Shown one piece after another: positions 44,853 to 54,678 of a stretch of 64,000 nucleotides of DNA (the first letter of the stretch is position 1; every line of letters begins with the position of its first letter). A program made the translations under genes and the position numbers. Source of the DNA: Mycobacterium sp. (GTDB lineage Bacteria; Actinomycetota; Actinomycetes; Mycobacteriales; Mycobacteriaceae); contig NZ_SCRH01000011.1 of assembly GCF_004298145.1 (NCBI RefSeq), forward strand, positions 62,001-126,000. The letters run 5' to 3'. Below the pieces are notes generated by a model, which saw nothing but the letters and a program-made list of their open reading frames with translations, was not told the DNA's origin and did not search any database.

Positions 44853-46788
44853 CCTGCTCCAACAGGCTTCGCCGGTAGGCCTCCATCGCCACCAGGTCGC
44901 CGAACAGCGCGTGGTACTCGTCGCCCTGCTCTATCGGCGACATGCGCTGTAACTTCGACTTCACCTCGGCGATCTGCCGGCCCATCCACACCTCTTGCAG
45001 CCGGGCCAGCACACCGGCGATATAGCGCGGCATTTTCTCCTCGTCGACCTGGATGGCCTCGACACCCAGTTCGCTGATCAGGCCCGCCGTCAGCGGCGAG
45101 GGGGCCTGATCGCGCACCGCCTCGATCCACTGCCCTCCGGTGACCCCGCTCGACGTGCCACCGGCGGTCTCGATGGCCGCGTGGATGGCCGCGTACCCGG
45201 GATGGGTGAAGCTTTCGACGGTCAGCGTGTCGAATACCGGCCCGGCCAGCGCCGGGTACTGCAGGGCCGACTTGAGTGCCTCCCGTTGGGGCCACAGGGT
45301 CGGTTCCCGGGGATCGGGACGACTGGCGGCGGGCTGGGCCGCGGCGGGGGGCTGCTCCGCGCGGCGGGAGACCTTGGGTCCCGATCCGCCGCGGGCCGGG
45401 GCCTTGGCGTTCTTGGACTGGCTGCGCACCCGGTCGATGACCTGCGGGACATCGTCCCAGCCGACCCACCCGGCGAGCTGGCGGGCGTACTCGTCGCGCA
45501 GCGTGGGGTCCTTGATCTGGCCCACCATGGGCACGCAGCGGCGTAGCGCGGCAACCCGGCCCTCGGCGCTGTCCAGGTCCATCTCGGCGAGCGCCGAACG
45601 TATCGCGAACTCGAACAACGGCGTTCGCCGGGCCACCAGATCGCGCAGGGCGCCGTCGCCGGACTTCAGCCGCAAATCGCAGGGATCCATGCCGTCGGGC
45701 GCGACGGCCACAAAGGACTGCCCCGCCAGATTCTGTTCGCCGCCGAACGCCTTGAGGGCGGCGGCCCGCCCGGCGGCGTCGCCATCGAAAACGTAGATCA
45801 GTTCGCCGCGAAAGAAGCTGTCGTCCATCATCAGTCGGCGCAGCATCGCCAGATGCTCGTCACCGAAAGCGGTGCCGCACGAGGCCACGGCGGTGGTGAC
45901 CCCGGCCAGGTGCATCGCCATCACGTCGGTGTAGCCCTCGACGACGACGGCCTGGTGCCCCTTGGCGATGTCGCGTTTGGCCAAGTCGATGCCGAACATC
46001 ACGTTGGATTTCTTGTACAGCAGCGTCTCGGGCGTATTGATGTACTTGGCTTCCATCGGGTCGTCGTCGAACAACCGCCGGGCACCGAAACCGATCACCT
46101 CGCCGGCCGAGCTACGGATGGGCCACAACAGCCGGCGATGGAAGCGGTCCATCGGTCCGCGGCGCCCCTGCCGCGACAGGCCGGCCGTTTCCAGCTCTTT
46201 GAACTCGAAACCCTTGCGCACCAAGTGCTTTGTCAGCGAGTCCCAGCCTGACGGCGCGAAGCCGCAACCGAAATGGTGGGCCGCCTCGGCATCGAAGTTC
46301 CGTTCGGTCAGATATTTTCGGGCCGGTGCCGCCTCCTCGGATTCCAGCGCCGCCGCGTAAAACTCCGCCGCGGCCGCGTTGGCCGCGACGAGCCGGCTGC
46401 GGCTGCCACGGTCGCGCTGCACACTGGTCGCCGGGCCGGAGTAAGTGATGGTGTGACCGATCCGGTCGGCGAGCAGCTCGACCGCCTCGACAAAACTGAC
46501 GTGCTCGATCTTCTGGATGAACGCATACACGTCACCGCCCTCGCCACAGCCGAAACAGTGAAAGTGGCCATGGTTGGGCCGGACGTGGAACGACGGCGAC
46601 TTCTCGTCATGAAACGGACACAACCCCTTGAGCGAATCCGCGCCGGCGCGCCGCAACTGCACGTAATCGCCGACCACTTCGTCGATGCGCACCCGTTCGC
46701 GGATGGCGGCGATGTCGCGGTCGGGAATCCGGCCGCGGCCCCGGGCCCGCCCATCGCCCTCACGCCATGAACCTGCCGGGCTTGACAT
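44836..46788 (-). CDS. dnaG: DNA primase DnaG
   Basis: 650 residues. The zinc-finger has CPFHDEKSPSFHVRPNHGHF followed by HCFGCGEGGDV (CxxH and CxxC). The Toprim catalytic core contains VVEGYTDVMAMHLAGV and YVFDGDAAGRAAA, which supply the Mg-binding acidic residues. The C-terminal helicase-binding domain ends LEQASGDD. It synthesises RNA primers for replication with DnaB. Equivalent to Rv2343c. The start, ATG 46788, lies in a slightly longer Arg/Gly-rich N-terminus than usual; GRIPDRDIAAIRERV is the conserved start region. Confidence 0.95.
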   Translation of the reverse strand: MSSPAGSWREGDGRARGRGRIPDRDIAAIRERVRIDEVVGDYVQLRRAGADSLKGLCPFHDEKSPSFHVRPNHGHFHCFGCGEGGDVYAFIQKIEHVSFVEAVELLADRIGHTITYSGPATSVQRDRGSRSRLVAANAAAAEFYAAALESEEAAPARKYLTERNFDAEAAHHFGCGFAPSGWDSLTKHLVRKGFEFKELETAGLSRQGRRGPMDRFHRRLLWPIRSSAGEVIGFGARRLFDDDPMEAKYINTPETLLYKKSNVMFGIDLAKRDIAKGHQAVVVEGYTDVMAMHLAGVTTAVASCGTAFGDEHLAMLRRLMMDDSFFRGELIYVFDGDAAGRAAALKAFGGEQNLAGQSFVAVAPDGMDPCDLRLKSGDGALRDLVARRTPLFEFAIRSALAEMDLDSAEGRVAALRRCVPMVGQIKDPTLRDEYARQLAGWVGWDDVPQVIDRVRSQSKNAKAPARGGSGPKVSRRAEQPPAAAQPAASRPDPREPTLWPQREALKSALQYPALAGPVFDTLTVESFTHPGYAAIHAAIETAGGTSSGVTGGQWIEAVRDQAPSPLTAGLISELGVEAIQVDEEKMPRYIAGVLARLQEVWMGRQIAEVKSKLQRMSPIEQGDEYHALFGDLVAMEAYRRSLLEQASGDD

Positions 46789-46817
46789 CGGCTCAGTCTA
46801 AGGCGCGACGGGGAAGG

Positions 46818-47435
46818 CTAGCCGGTTCCGATGACACCGCACGCGACCCGATCCATCGCGTTCTCGGTGTCCTGGGCGCCGTGCAGCATCAGTGCGGTCT
46901 TGTTACCGGCCAGCAGGTCGTCCCGGGTGAACGAGTCGGTGGTGGTGACCAGGTAGGCCGCGCCGTCCTGGCGCACCTCGAGCGTCGCCAAATCGCCACT
47001 CTCGGGCTTACCGGTGTGTCCGGGGGCCTGGTAGTGACCGCCGGCGGACAAGAAGTTGCCGGGCGCACCGCCGGTGGGGGCCACCGAGTTCGGCTCGCAC
47101 TTGCCGATCTCGTGGACGTGCATGCCGTGCAGGCCGGGGGTCAGGATGCCGGTCGCCACCGTCTTGACGGTGACGGTCACATAGTTGCCGGTGAAGTCGA
47201 AGGTCGCGGTGGCCGCCGTCCGACCGTCGGGCGCCTTCAATTCCGCGGTGAGCGAGCCGCCGCCGGGTGCCGGGGTCGTCGTCTCACCGGAGGCCGTCGG
47301 CGCGGCGGTCTTCACCGGAGGGGTGGTGCCCGGCCGGCTGCTCGCATGCTGCGGTGAACTGCAGGCAGTCATGGCGAGGACGGGAAGCCCCACCACGAGG
47401 GAGGCCATCAAAGGCGAGCCGCTGAATTTCTTCAT
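46818..47435 (-). CDS. sodC: Cu/Zn superoxide dismutase-like lipoprotein (short form)
   Basis: 205 residues from ATG 47435. The N-terminus has a lipoprotein-type signal ([17 protein letters not shown], Cys25). Copper ligands are present: [11 protein letters not shown] (two His), [11 protein letters not shown] and LMLHGAQD. The sequence closely follows mycobacterial SodC up to [13 protein letters not shown] and then goes directly to [11 protein letters not shown]. The segment between, about 35 residues in the M. tuberculosis protein, is missing. It detoxifies superoxide at the cell surface if active. It lies between dnaG and dgt, which is not the sodC position I recall for M. tuberculosis. Confidence 0.85.
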   Translation of the reverse strand: MKKFSGSPLMASLVVGLPVLAMTACSSPQHASSRPGTTPPVKTAAPTASGETTTPAPGGGSLTAELKAPDGRTAATATFDFTGNYVTVTVKTVATGILTPGLHGMHVHEIGKCEPNSVAPTGGAPGNFLSAGGHYQAPGHTGKPESGDLATLEVRQDGAAYLVTTTDSFTRDDLLAGNKTALMLHGAQDTENAMDRVACGVIGTG

Positions 47436-47502
47436 GTCGGGCAGCCTAACTCGCGGCGGCCGCGCCGATTCCCGCACCGGACGACTTGTGGCCGACGACG
47501 CA

Positions 47503-48780
47503 CTACGAACCGGCCTGGCGGGAGTCGATCCGTTCCAGCCGACCCTCGGTGTAGGAGGCGATCTGATCGACGATGGCCCGCCACCGGGCGCCGTCGTCGG
47601 CCGCGGTGTTGAAGGCCGCAGCAAAGACCGGATCGAGGGTTCGGGGCGCTCCGGCATGCAGCCAGTGCGCCACCCGGTGGATGCGCTCACGCTGCCGGGC
47701 CTGGGTTTCCTGGTGCCGCGGATCGGACATGATGAATTGCAACGCCAGGATTTTCAGCAATGCGACCTCGGCGCGCACCAGGTCGGGAACCTGCAACTCG
47801 GCCCGGTAGCGCACCAGCGGTCCGGGCCCGGCCGCCGCGCGGGTGGTGGCGATGGCGGCCGAGGCGAACCTGCCGACCAGCTCGCTGGTCAACCGCTTGA
47901 GTGCGACCGACGCCGCGAGCGTGGCGTCGTACTTGCCCACGGCGGCGACCACCGGCAGCGCGGACAGCCGTCGCGCGGCCGCCATGAAATCGTCGGCGCG
48001 CACGCGGGAAAGTTCGGTCTCGCCCAGTTTGGCCAGCGCCGCGGCCTCGTCATCGTCGGCGAGCACCCGCAGGTCGATGCGTTGGGAAACGACGCCGTCC
48101 TCCACGTCGTGCACCGAGTAGGCCACGTCGTCGGCCCAGTCCATCACCTGCGCCTCCAGACACATCCGGCCCTCCGGTGCGCCCGCCCGCACCCAGGCCG
48201 CCGGCTCGCGGTCGGCGTCGTAGAACCCGAACTTGCGTGTCCCCTCTTCAGGTCCTTCGCCGCGGTGCCACGGATACTTGGTGACCGCGTCCAGCGACGC
48301 GCGAGTCAAGTTCAACCCCGCGCTATTACCTTGTGCATCAACTACTTTGGGCTCAATACTGGTCAGGATGCGGAAATTCTGGGCGTTGCCCTCGAAGCCG
48401 TTATAGCTCGCCGCGACCTCGTCGAGCGCGTGTTCGCCATTGTGGCCGTAGGGCGGGTGACCGATGTCGTGGGCCAGGCCCGCCAGCTCGACCAGGTCGA
48501 GGTCGCAGCCCAGCCCGACGGCCATTCCCCGCCCGATCTGGGCGACCTCGAGGGAGTGCGTCAGCCGGGTGCGAGGCGTGTCACCTTCCCGCGGCCCGAC
48601 GACCTGGGTCTTGTCGGCCAGCCGGCGCAGGGCGGCGCTGTGCAAGACGCGGGCGCGGTCGCGGGCGAAGTCGGTGCGGTGCTGACCTTCGGTGCCCGGC
48701 AGGCCCGCAGTCTTCGCCGCTTCGGCTACCCGCCGCTGACGGTCGAAGTCGTCGTAGGGGTCCTGCTGATTCCTGGTCAC
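47503..48780 (-). CDS. dgt: Deoxyguanosine triphosphate triphosphohydrolase-like protein
   Basis: 425 residues of the HD superfamily. Metal ligands are in [14 protein letters not shown] (His), [16 protein letters not shown] (His-Asp) and [17 protein letters not shown] (Asp). It hydrolyses dNTPs to nucleoside and triphosphate. The N-terminal [20 protein letters not shown], then TQVV, is diagnostic for Dgt. Equivalent to Rv2344c. It is divergent from the TPM-domain gene with 89 bp between. Confidence 0.93.
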   Translation of the reverse strand: MTRNQQDPYDDFDRQRRVAEAAKTAGLPGTEGQHRTDFARDRARVLHSAALRRLADKTQVVGPREGDTPRTRLTHSLEVAQIGRGMAVGLGCDLDLVELAGLAHDIGHPPYGHNGEHALDEVAASYNGFEGNAQNFRILTSIEPKVVDAQGNSAGLNLTRASLDAVTKYPWHRGEGPEEGTRKFGFYDADREPAAWVRAGAPEGRMCLEAQVMDWADDVAYSVHDVEDGVVSQRIDLRVLADDDEAAALAKLGETELSRVRADDFMAAARRLSALPVVAAVGKYDATLAASVALKRLTSELVGRFASAAIATTRAAAGPGPLVRYRAELQVPDLVRAEVALLKILALQFIMSDPRHQETQARQRERIHRVAHWLHAGAPRTLDPVFAAAFNTAADDGARWRAIVDQIASYTEGRLERIDSRQAGS

Positions 48781-48869
48781 CGACGCACAGTCTGCCAGGG
48801 AATGCCCGCCGAAGTCCGGCTCGACTCAGGCCTGCCGGCCTGTGTCGTCCCCGAGGCTAGATTGGCCCT

Positions 48870-50846
48870 ATGCGCACCGCTCGCCTGCTCGCCGCGCTCG
48901 CGACGCTCCTCACGGTCGGCCTCGGCGGCGGGCTGCTGCTGGCACCTTCTGTCAGCGCGCAACCACCATTCCGGTTGGCCGACTACATCACCGACAACGC
49001 GGGGGTCTTGTCGGATTCCGGTCGCACCGCGGTCACTGCCGCCGTCAACAAGCTCTACACCGATCGCCACATCCGGCTCTGGGTGGTCTACGTCGATGAT
49101 TTCTCCGGCCAGACCGCGACCGGGTGGGCGCAGCGCACCCTGCGCGCCAGCGACCTGGGCGACTACGACGCGCTGCTGGCCGTCGCCACCACCAGCCGCG
49201 CATACGCCTTCCTGGTGTCGTCCACGATCAAGAGCGTCAACGCAAGTCAGGTCGACGACTTGCGGCGCAACAAGATCGAACCCGCCCTGCACCGCGGCGA
49301 CTGGGGTGGTGCCGCGGTGGCGGCGGCCGACGGACTCGACGCATCACCCGGTTCGTCGGGCCGGATGATCCTGTTGGCCACGCTGGCGGGCATTCTCATC
49401 GCGCTGGCAGGCCTGCTGCTCATGATGCGTCATCGCGGGCGGCGCCGGCGGGCCGCGGCATTGGCCGCCGCACGCCGAGTCGACCCCACCGACGTCAACG
49501 CGCTGACCGCGGTGCCGGTGCAGGCGCTCGACGACCTGTCTCGCGCGCTGGTGGTGGACGTCGACAACGCGCTACGCACCAGCGCCAACGAACTAGAGCT
49601 GGCGGTTGCCGAATTCGGCGAACAGCGAACCCAGCCATTCACCCAGGCCGTGACCAACGCCAAAGCGGCTCTGTCCCAAGCGTTCACGGTGCGCCAACAG
49701 CTGGACGACGACACGCCGGAGACACCGGCGCAGCGCCGCGAGCTGCTCACCCGGGTGGTCGCCTTGGCGGCGCGAGCCGACCGCGAGCTCGAGTCACAAA
49801 CCGAGGCGTTCGAGGGGTTGCGCGATTTGGTGATCAACGCTTCCTCGCGGCTGGATGCGCTGACGCAGCAGTACGTGGAACTGACCACCCGCATAGCCCC
49901 GGCGGAGCAACGGCTCGCAGCGCTGCACAACGACTTCAATGCTGCCGCACTGACTTCGGTGTCCGGCAATGTCACGACGGCCAAGGAGCGGCTGACGTTC
50001 GCCGACCGCAACATCGGCAAAGCCCGCGAGCTTGCGGCCCACGCCGTCACCGGTCAGCAAGCCGGTCTGGTCGATGCCGTCCGCGCCGCCGAGTCGGCCC
50101 TCGGGCAGGCGCGTGCGCTGCTCGACGCGGTGGACAACGCGGCCAGCGACATTCGGCACGCCATCGACCGACTGCCGTCGGCCATGGCCGAGATCCGCAA
50201 GGGCATCGAGCGGGCCGACGAACTGCTGCAGACAAAATCCGCGCACACAACCGAGTTGGTGGGGGCCCGCGACGCGGCCGCCAGGGCCGTCGAGAGCGCA
50301 CGGGCCGGTGGTTCCGACGATCCGCTGGCCGCGTTCGGACAGCTGACCAAGGCCGAGGCGCGACTCAACGGGCTGCTGGCCACCATGGCTGAAGAGCAGG
50401 CCAGCGCCGAGCAACTCCGCCGATCGCTGGAGCAGGCGTTGTTCACCGCCCAATCGCGGGTGCGCGCGGTGTCCGACTACATCGACACGCGGCGGGGCAG
50501 CATCGGGCCCGAAGCCCGCACCCGGCTGGCCGAAGCCAAACGTCACCTGCAGGCCGCAGAGGACAAGGGAGCGACGAACCCGACCGAAGCGATCGCCCAC
50601 GCCAATGCGGCGTCGACGCTGGCCGCCAATGCCCAGTCGCTGGCCAACGGCGACGTGCAAACGATGCAGCGCGCCTACACCCGTCGCGGCGGCAGTGATA
50701 TGGGCGCGATGCTCGGCGGCATCATCATCGGCGACCTGCTCAGTGGCGGCAGGCGGGGGGGATTCGGCGGCTGGAGCCCGACGTCGTTCGGCGGCGCCCC
50801 GGGTTCTTCCGACGGCGGTTTCATGGGTGGCGGCGGCCGCTTCTGA
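48870..50846 (+). CDS. Secreted TPM-domain membrane protein with coiled coils (Rv2345-like)
   Basis: 658 residues. A signal peptide (LLAALATLLTVGLGGGLLLA, cut after SAQ) leads to a TPM/YgcG-type extracytoplasmic domain at residues 35-150 (YITDNAGVLSDSGRTAV, LWVVYVDDF). A transmembrane helix at 172-190 (ILLATLAGILIALAGLLLMM) is followed by a basic stop-transfer and long Ala/Glu/Arg-rich coiled coils at 215-600. The C-terminus is Gly-rich (GGFGGWSPTSFGG, FMGGGGRF). Equivalent to Rv2345. The function is unknown; TPM domains act in photosystem repair elsewhere. Confidence 0.88.
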   Translation: MRTARLLAALATLLTVGLGGGLLLAPSVSAQPPFRLADYITDNAGVLSDSGRTAVTAAVNKLYTDRHIRLWVVYVDDFSGQTATGWAQRTLRASDLGDYDALLAVATTSRAYAFLVSSTIKSVNASQVDDLRRNKIEPALHRGDWGGAAVAAADGLDASPGSSGRMILLATLAGILIALAGLLLMMRHRGRRRRAAALAAARRVDPTDVNALTAVPVQALDDLSRALVVDVDNALRTSANELELAVAEFGEQRTQPFTQAVTNAKAALSQAFTVRQQLDDDTPETPAQRRELLTRVVALAARADRELESQTEAFEGLRDLVINASSRLDALTQQYVELTTRIAPAEQRLAALHNDFNAAALTSVSGNVTTAKERLTFADRNIGKARELAAHAVTGQQAGLVDAVRAAESALGQARALLDAVDNAASDIRHAIDRLPSAMAEIRKGIERADELLQTKSAHTTELVGARDAAARAVESARAGGSDDPLAAFGQLTKAEARLNGLLATMAEEQASAEQLRRSLEQALFTAQSRVRAVSDYIDTRRGSIGPEARTRLAEAKRHLQAAEDKGATNPTEAIAHANAASTLAANAQSLANGDVQTMQRAYTRRGGSDMGAMLGGIIIGDLLSGGRRGGFGGWSPTSFGGAPGSSDGGFMGGGGRF

Positions 50847-50894
50847 GTCGCCGCACGCGGGCTACCGCAGCAAGTTTCGATTCTCTGCCCGATG

Positions 50895-51182
50895 TCAGCC
50901 GGCTGCCGGGGAATGCGGTATCACACCCACGGGCCGCGGCGGCGCTTCGCCTTCCCACCCGCTCCAGACGCCGTCCGCGACCGCCGTCGGGCCGGGCGCA
51001 TCGACCGTCTCCTCGGCGGTTTCGGCGCTCGCGTCCGTCTTCGGTGCCCAGTGGTCGTAGTCGTCCGGTGGAACGACCACGCCCCACTTGAGTGGCACCG
51101 ACAAACCACCGAGCACGCCGGACTCACCGCGTACTGCCGCCACCGTGTCATTCGGTAACGGTGAACCGAGAGGCAAAAGCAC
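50895..51182 (-). CDS. Small acidic protein resembling the Rv2348c antigen family
   Basis: 95 residues from GTG 51182, preceded by GGAAGGGGGC. The start LLPLGSPLPNDTVAAVRGES, then GVLGGLSVPLKWGVVVPPDD with YDHWAP, and the end SVIPHSPAAG-like GVIPHSPAAG, match my recollection of M. tuberculosis Rv2348c; the middle is acidic and variable. No signal peptide or membrane segment is seen. In M. tuberculosis this gene neighbours esxO/esxP, which are absent here. It may be a secreted antigen, but export is unproven. Confidence 0.7.
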   Translation of the reverse strand: MLLPLGSPLPNDTVAAVRGESGVLGGLSVPLKWGVVVPPDDYDHWAPKTDASAETAEETVDAPGPTAVADGVWSGWEGEAPPRPVGVIPHSPAAG

Positions 51183-51676
51183 CCCTGCCCCCTTCCACAG
51201 CCGATCTAAGCGTTTCGGGCGCTGTGGCGAATCTATTTACACCAACCGGCTCATATCGTAAGACAAACTGAAGAAAATATGCGGGAATTGCCAATTTTCC
51301 TTATTTCGAGCGTGTGTCGGACGACGCGGGCCGTTCGCGGCCCGGGTGATGAGGGCCGACGCGCGGGCAAGGCTCGCCGATGAAACCCGCCGGCTCATGC
51401 CCGTCCGGGACCACCGGCAGCTGATCCGCGACCGCAAGACCTTGGCGCGCAGCGCTTTAGGCCAGACGGCGGCGATCCAACTCCCTCCCGACCCGAATCG
51501 TTTCCTCCCGGGGAGCACGGGCGAGCGAGCGGGCCGGTTGTGGTTTCTACCGGACGTATTAGATGAAATCGCGCATTGCGACACGAGGCCGGTTCCCGGC
51601 TGGGCCAACACAACCAGAAATTCTGTTTCCTTACCGCCGGGCACTCCAGGCACATCCGCAACAGCGGCATCGTCGG
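51183..51676. other. Intergenic stretch without recognised gene
   Basis: 494 bp between the Rv2348c-like start and the PPE stop. A 221-codon plus-strand ORF crosses it but its second half is only the shadow of the PPE gene and its first half has no domain. A stretch of lower G+C (51230-51310) follows the small gene's promoter side. In M. tuberculosis this area holds esx and PPE/plc genes; none is seen here. Confidence 0.5.
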
Positions 51677-52906
51677 CTATCGGTGCCGCGGCACCACCTT
51701 TGGCCGGGACCGCACCACCTCCGCCTTGGTGCCACGGTCCTCGCCCTTGGGGTTCTTCTCGCCCACGGGCATGGCCGTCATCGGCACGCCGCTGCCCGAT
51801 CCAGCCGCTCCCACCGCCGCCGTGGTCGCCGCTCCGCCGGCCACGCCCGACATCGCCGGAGCGGGCACATAGGCCGGCATCGAACCTTGCCACGTCGCGG
51901 GCACCGACATCGTCCCGACAAACCGCGCACTACCCAGGCCCGCCGACGCGACGCCCAGGGCGCCCAGCCCTCCGCCGCTCAACGGCTGCAGGTCGGAGAG
52001 GACGCTGGTGACGCGGTGCGGGGCATCGGCGGCCACATTGGTGGCACCGACCAAGGCCGGTGCCGGCGTTGCCGCCGGCGCCGACGCCACCACCGGACCG
52101 GCGTTCTGGGCCAGCGTCACCATGGGCGGCACCAGCGCGGTTGCCGGGTACATTCCGGCCTGCGCCACCGTCGTCAAGGTCGCCACCGGCGTCGACGTCA
52201 TCAACGACGTCAGCGACGACACGGCCGGCGAGAACGCCATGAACACCGACTGCAGCTGAGAAACGAACGCGGTCCCCAGTGACGACAACCCCTGGAAAAA
52301 CTGCGACGCAAACGTCAGGGGCGCGGTCACCAGGTCCGCCAGGCCCGCCAGACCCGAGGACGCCGCGCCGCCGGCGAGGCCCGCGGGCGGCGCGCCGAAC
52401 ATCGGCAACGTCTCCGCCAGCGTTTGAGCCCCCGCGTGGTAGCCCACCATCGCGGCCACATCCTGCGCCCACATCTCGACGTACTCGAGCTCGGTCTGCG
52501 CGATCGCCGCCGAGTTCTGGCCCAAGAAGTTCGTCGCGATCAAGATGAGCAACCGGGCGCGATTCGCCAGTACCTCCGGCAGCGGCACCGTCGCCACCAA
52601 CGCGCCCTCGAACGCCATCGCCGCCAGCCGGGCCTGCATCGCCGCCACCTCCGCCTCCGCCGCGGCGATGAGCAGCCACTGCACGTAGGGGGCCGCGGCC
52701 GCGGTCATCGATACCGACGCCGGTCCCATCCAGGCGGTCGCCGCCAGGTCGGTCACCACGGTGTTAAAGGACGACGCCGAGGACGACAGATCAACAGACA
52801 ATCCATCCCAGGCCGACGCCGCCTCGAATAGAGGTCCGGAACCGGCGCCGCCGAATATCAAAGCCGAGTTGATCTCCGGAGGGAAGAACAAAAACGCGGG
52901 AATCAT
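51677..52906 (-). CDS. PPE family protein, SVP subgroup
   Basis: 409 residues. The N-terminal PPE domain (1-175) starts AFLFFPPEINSALIFGGAGS and contains the WxG-type turn AWMGPAS and the helix-turn pair EYVEMWAQDVAAMVGY. The SVP motif appears as GTMSVPATW near residue 335. The C-terminus is Ala/Gly-rich, then ends in a basic tail (GTKAEVVRSRPKVVPRHR). PPE-SVP proteins are exported by type VII (ESX-5) systems with a PE partner. No PE or esx gene is adjacent, so it must use a partner elsewhere. It occupies the PPE38/39 region of the shared gene order. Confidence 0.92.
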   Translation of the reverse strand: MIPAFLFFPPEINSALIFGGAGSGPLFEAASAWDGLSVDLSSSASSFNTVVTDLAATAWMGPASVSMTAAAAPYVQWLLIAAAEAEVAAMQARLAAMAFEGALVATVPLPEVLANRARLLILIATNFLGQNSAAIAQTELEYVEMWAQDVAAMVGYHAGAQTLAETLPMFGAPPAGLAGGAASSGLAGLADLVTAPLTFASQFFQGLSSLGTAFVSQLQSVFMAFSPAVSSLTSLMTSTPVATLTTVAQAGMYPATALVPPMVTLAQNAGPVVASAPAATPAPALVGATNVAADAPHRVTSVLSDLQPLSGGGLGALGVASAGLGSARFVGTMSVPATWQGSMPAYVPAPAMSGVAGGAATTAAVGAAGSGSGVPMTAMPVGEKNPKGEDRGTKAEVVRSRPKVVPRHR

Positions 52907-53157
52907 TCACACCCCAACCGACCGAGTCAACGGCTCCTGCACCGGACGGTCGACATCCGCCCGAGGCTCACTAGTTATCGACTTATGCCCCGGAGCAGAT
53001 CCTAAGGCACCCCCACCGCCAAAGGCCGGAATTTTAAGCAAACCTTACTTCGCAAATCCGGCGCAGTGACGGCCCAAGAATCGGTTCCGCGCGAATCGGC
53101 CAGACGTGCACCGACGCAACGGGACCCGGAGCGGGCACCTTGGCGACGGCCCGGCGA
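52907..53157. promoter_or_regulatory. PPE upstream region
   Basis: 251 bp between the PPE start and the glyS stop. It must contain the PPE promoter. G+C drops near 53020-53050 (TTTTAAGCAAACC), a possible -10 region on the minus strand, but no box can be fixed. No gene is seen. Confidence 0.35.
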
Positions 53158-54549
53158 CTAGCAGCCTTTGAGCCGTGTCGCCAGATAATCGGCCACCGTA
53201 TTCATCGCGACCCGCTCCTGGGACATGTCGTCGCGCCGGCGCACCGTCACCGCGTTGTCCTCGAGTGAGTCGAAATCCACCGTCACACAGAACGGCGTGC
53301 CGATCTCGTCCTGGCGCCGATAACGCCGCCCGATCGCGCCGGCGTCGTCGAAATCGATATTCCAAAACTTGCGCAGCTCGGCGGCCAGATCGCGGGCCTT
53401 GGGACTCAGGTCGGCGTGCCGGGACAGCGGGAGCACCGCCGCCTTGACCGGGGCCAGCCGCGGGTCCAGCCGCAGAACGGTGCGCTTTTCCATCGCACCC
53501 TTGGCGTTCGGGGCTTCGTCCTCGACGTAGGCGTCGATCAGGAAGGCCATGAACGACCGCGTCAGACCGGCCGCCGGTTCGATGACATACGGGATGTACC
53601 GCGCGTCGGTGGCCTGGTCGTAGAACGACAGGTCGACCCCGGAATGCTTTGAATGCGTCGACAAGTCGAAATCGGTGCGGTTGGCGACGCCCTCCAGCTC
53701 GCCCCACGGATTACCGGCGAAGCCGAATTTGTACTCGATGTCGACGGTGCGATCGGAGTAGTGCGACAGTTTGTCGGCCGGGTGTTCAAACAACCGCAGG
53801 TTCTCCGGATCGATACCCAGCTCGACATACCATTGCAGCCGGGTGTCGATCCAATACTGATGCCATTCCTTCGCGGTCGAGGGCTCGACGAAGAACTCCA
53901 TTTCCATTTGCTCGAACTCGCGCGTCCGGAAAATGAAGTTGCCCGGGGTGATCTCGTTGCGAAAACTCTTGCCGATCTGACCGATACCGAAGGGCGGCTT
54001 CTTGCGGGCGGTCGTCACCACGTTGGCGAAGTTGACGAAGATGCCCTGCGCGGTCTCCGGTCGCAGGTAGTGGAGGCCTTCCTCGGTCTCGATGGGACCC
54101 AGGTGGGTCTTGAGCATCATGTTGAATTCGCGGGGCTCGGTCCACTGCCCCGGTTCGCCGGTGTCCGGGTCGCGGATGTCGGCCAGTCCGTTGGGCGGCG
54201 GGTGGCCGTGCTTTGCCTCGTAGGCCTCGATGAGATGGTCGGCGCGGTAGCGCTTGTGCGTGATCAACGACTCGACCAGCGGGTCGTGGAAGACCTCGAC
54301 GTGGCCGGAGGCCACCCACACTTGACGCGGCAAGATGATCGACGAGTCCAGGCCGACGACGTCGTCGCGTCCGCTGACCACCGAGCGCCACCACTGCCGC
54401 TTGATGTTCTCTTTGAACTCCACACCCAACGGGCCGTAGTCCCACGCCGACCGGGTTCCGCCGTAGATCTCTCCCGAGGGGAAGACGAAGCCGCGCCGTT
54501 TGGCCAGGTTCACTACGGTGTCGATGACGGACGCCACGGGGCGGTGCAC
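53158..54549 (-). CDS. glyS: Glycyl-tRNA synthetase (single-chain type)
   Basis: 463 residues from GTG 54549, which equals the length I recall for the M. tuberculosis enzyme and starts at conserved [20 protein letters not shown]. The open frame extends 31 codons further to 54642 without conserved residues. Class II motifs are [20 protein letters not shown] (motif 2) and [18 protein letters not shown] (motif 3 region). The C-terminal anticodon domain ends [15 protein letters not shown]. It charges tRNA-Gly. It is divergent from smtB-zur. Confidence 0.94.
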   Translation of the reverse strand: MHRPVASVIDTVVNLAKRRGFVFPSGEIYGGTRSAWDYGPLGVEFKENIKRQWWRSVVSGRDDVVGLDSSIILPRQVWVASGHVEVFHDPLVESLITHKRYRADHLIEAYEAKHGHPPPNGLADIRDPDTGEPGQWTEPREFNMMLKTHLGPIETEEGLHYLRPETAQGIFVNFANVVTTARKKPPFGIGQIGKSFRNEITPGNFIFRTREFEQMEMEFFVEPSTAKEWHQYWIDTRLQWYVELGIDPENLRLFEHPADKLSHYSDRTVDIEYKFGFAGNPWGELEGVANRTDFDLSTHSKHSGVDLSFYDQATDARYIPYVIEPAAGLTRSFMAFLIDAYVEDEAPNAKGAMEKRTVLRLDPRLAPVKAAVLPLSRHADLSPKARDLAAELRKFWNIDFDDAGAIGRRYRRQDEIGTPFCVTVDFDSLEDNAVTVRRRDDMSQERVAMNTVADYLATRLKGC

Positions 54550-54636
54550 TCCCTTTCCGGGGTTGGGTGGGCACGCTGGGCGGTCGACCGCCGCGCGCGG
54601 AGCATCAGTCATGGTAGCGATCGGCGCCGTGGTCTT

Positions 54637-54662
54637 TGACATGCGTCATCATGCATGTGACA
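54637..54662. promoter_or_regulatory. Candidate zinc-responsive operator (SmtB type)
   Basis: TGACATGCGTCA, then TC, then ATGCATGTGACA forms an imperfect inverted repeat (TGACATGC against GCATGT-GACA) of the general 12-2-12 shape used by ArsR/SmtB repressors. It ends 16 bp before the smtB ATG and two bp before its GGAAGG ribosome site. Autoregulation by SmtB is known for the M. tuberculosis smtB-zur operon; binding here is inferred. Confidence 0.6.
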
Positions 54663-54678
54663 GTGGAAGGCAGCCGAT

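Noticed and set aside
51346..52011. 221-codon plus-strand ORF after the PPE gene
   Set aside because: Second half is the antisense of the PPE 3' end; first half has no ribosome site, domain or homology I can see.
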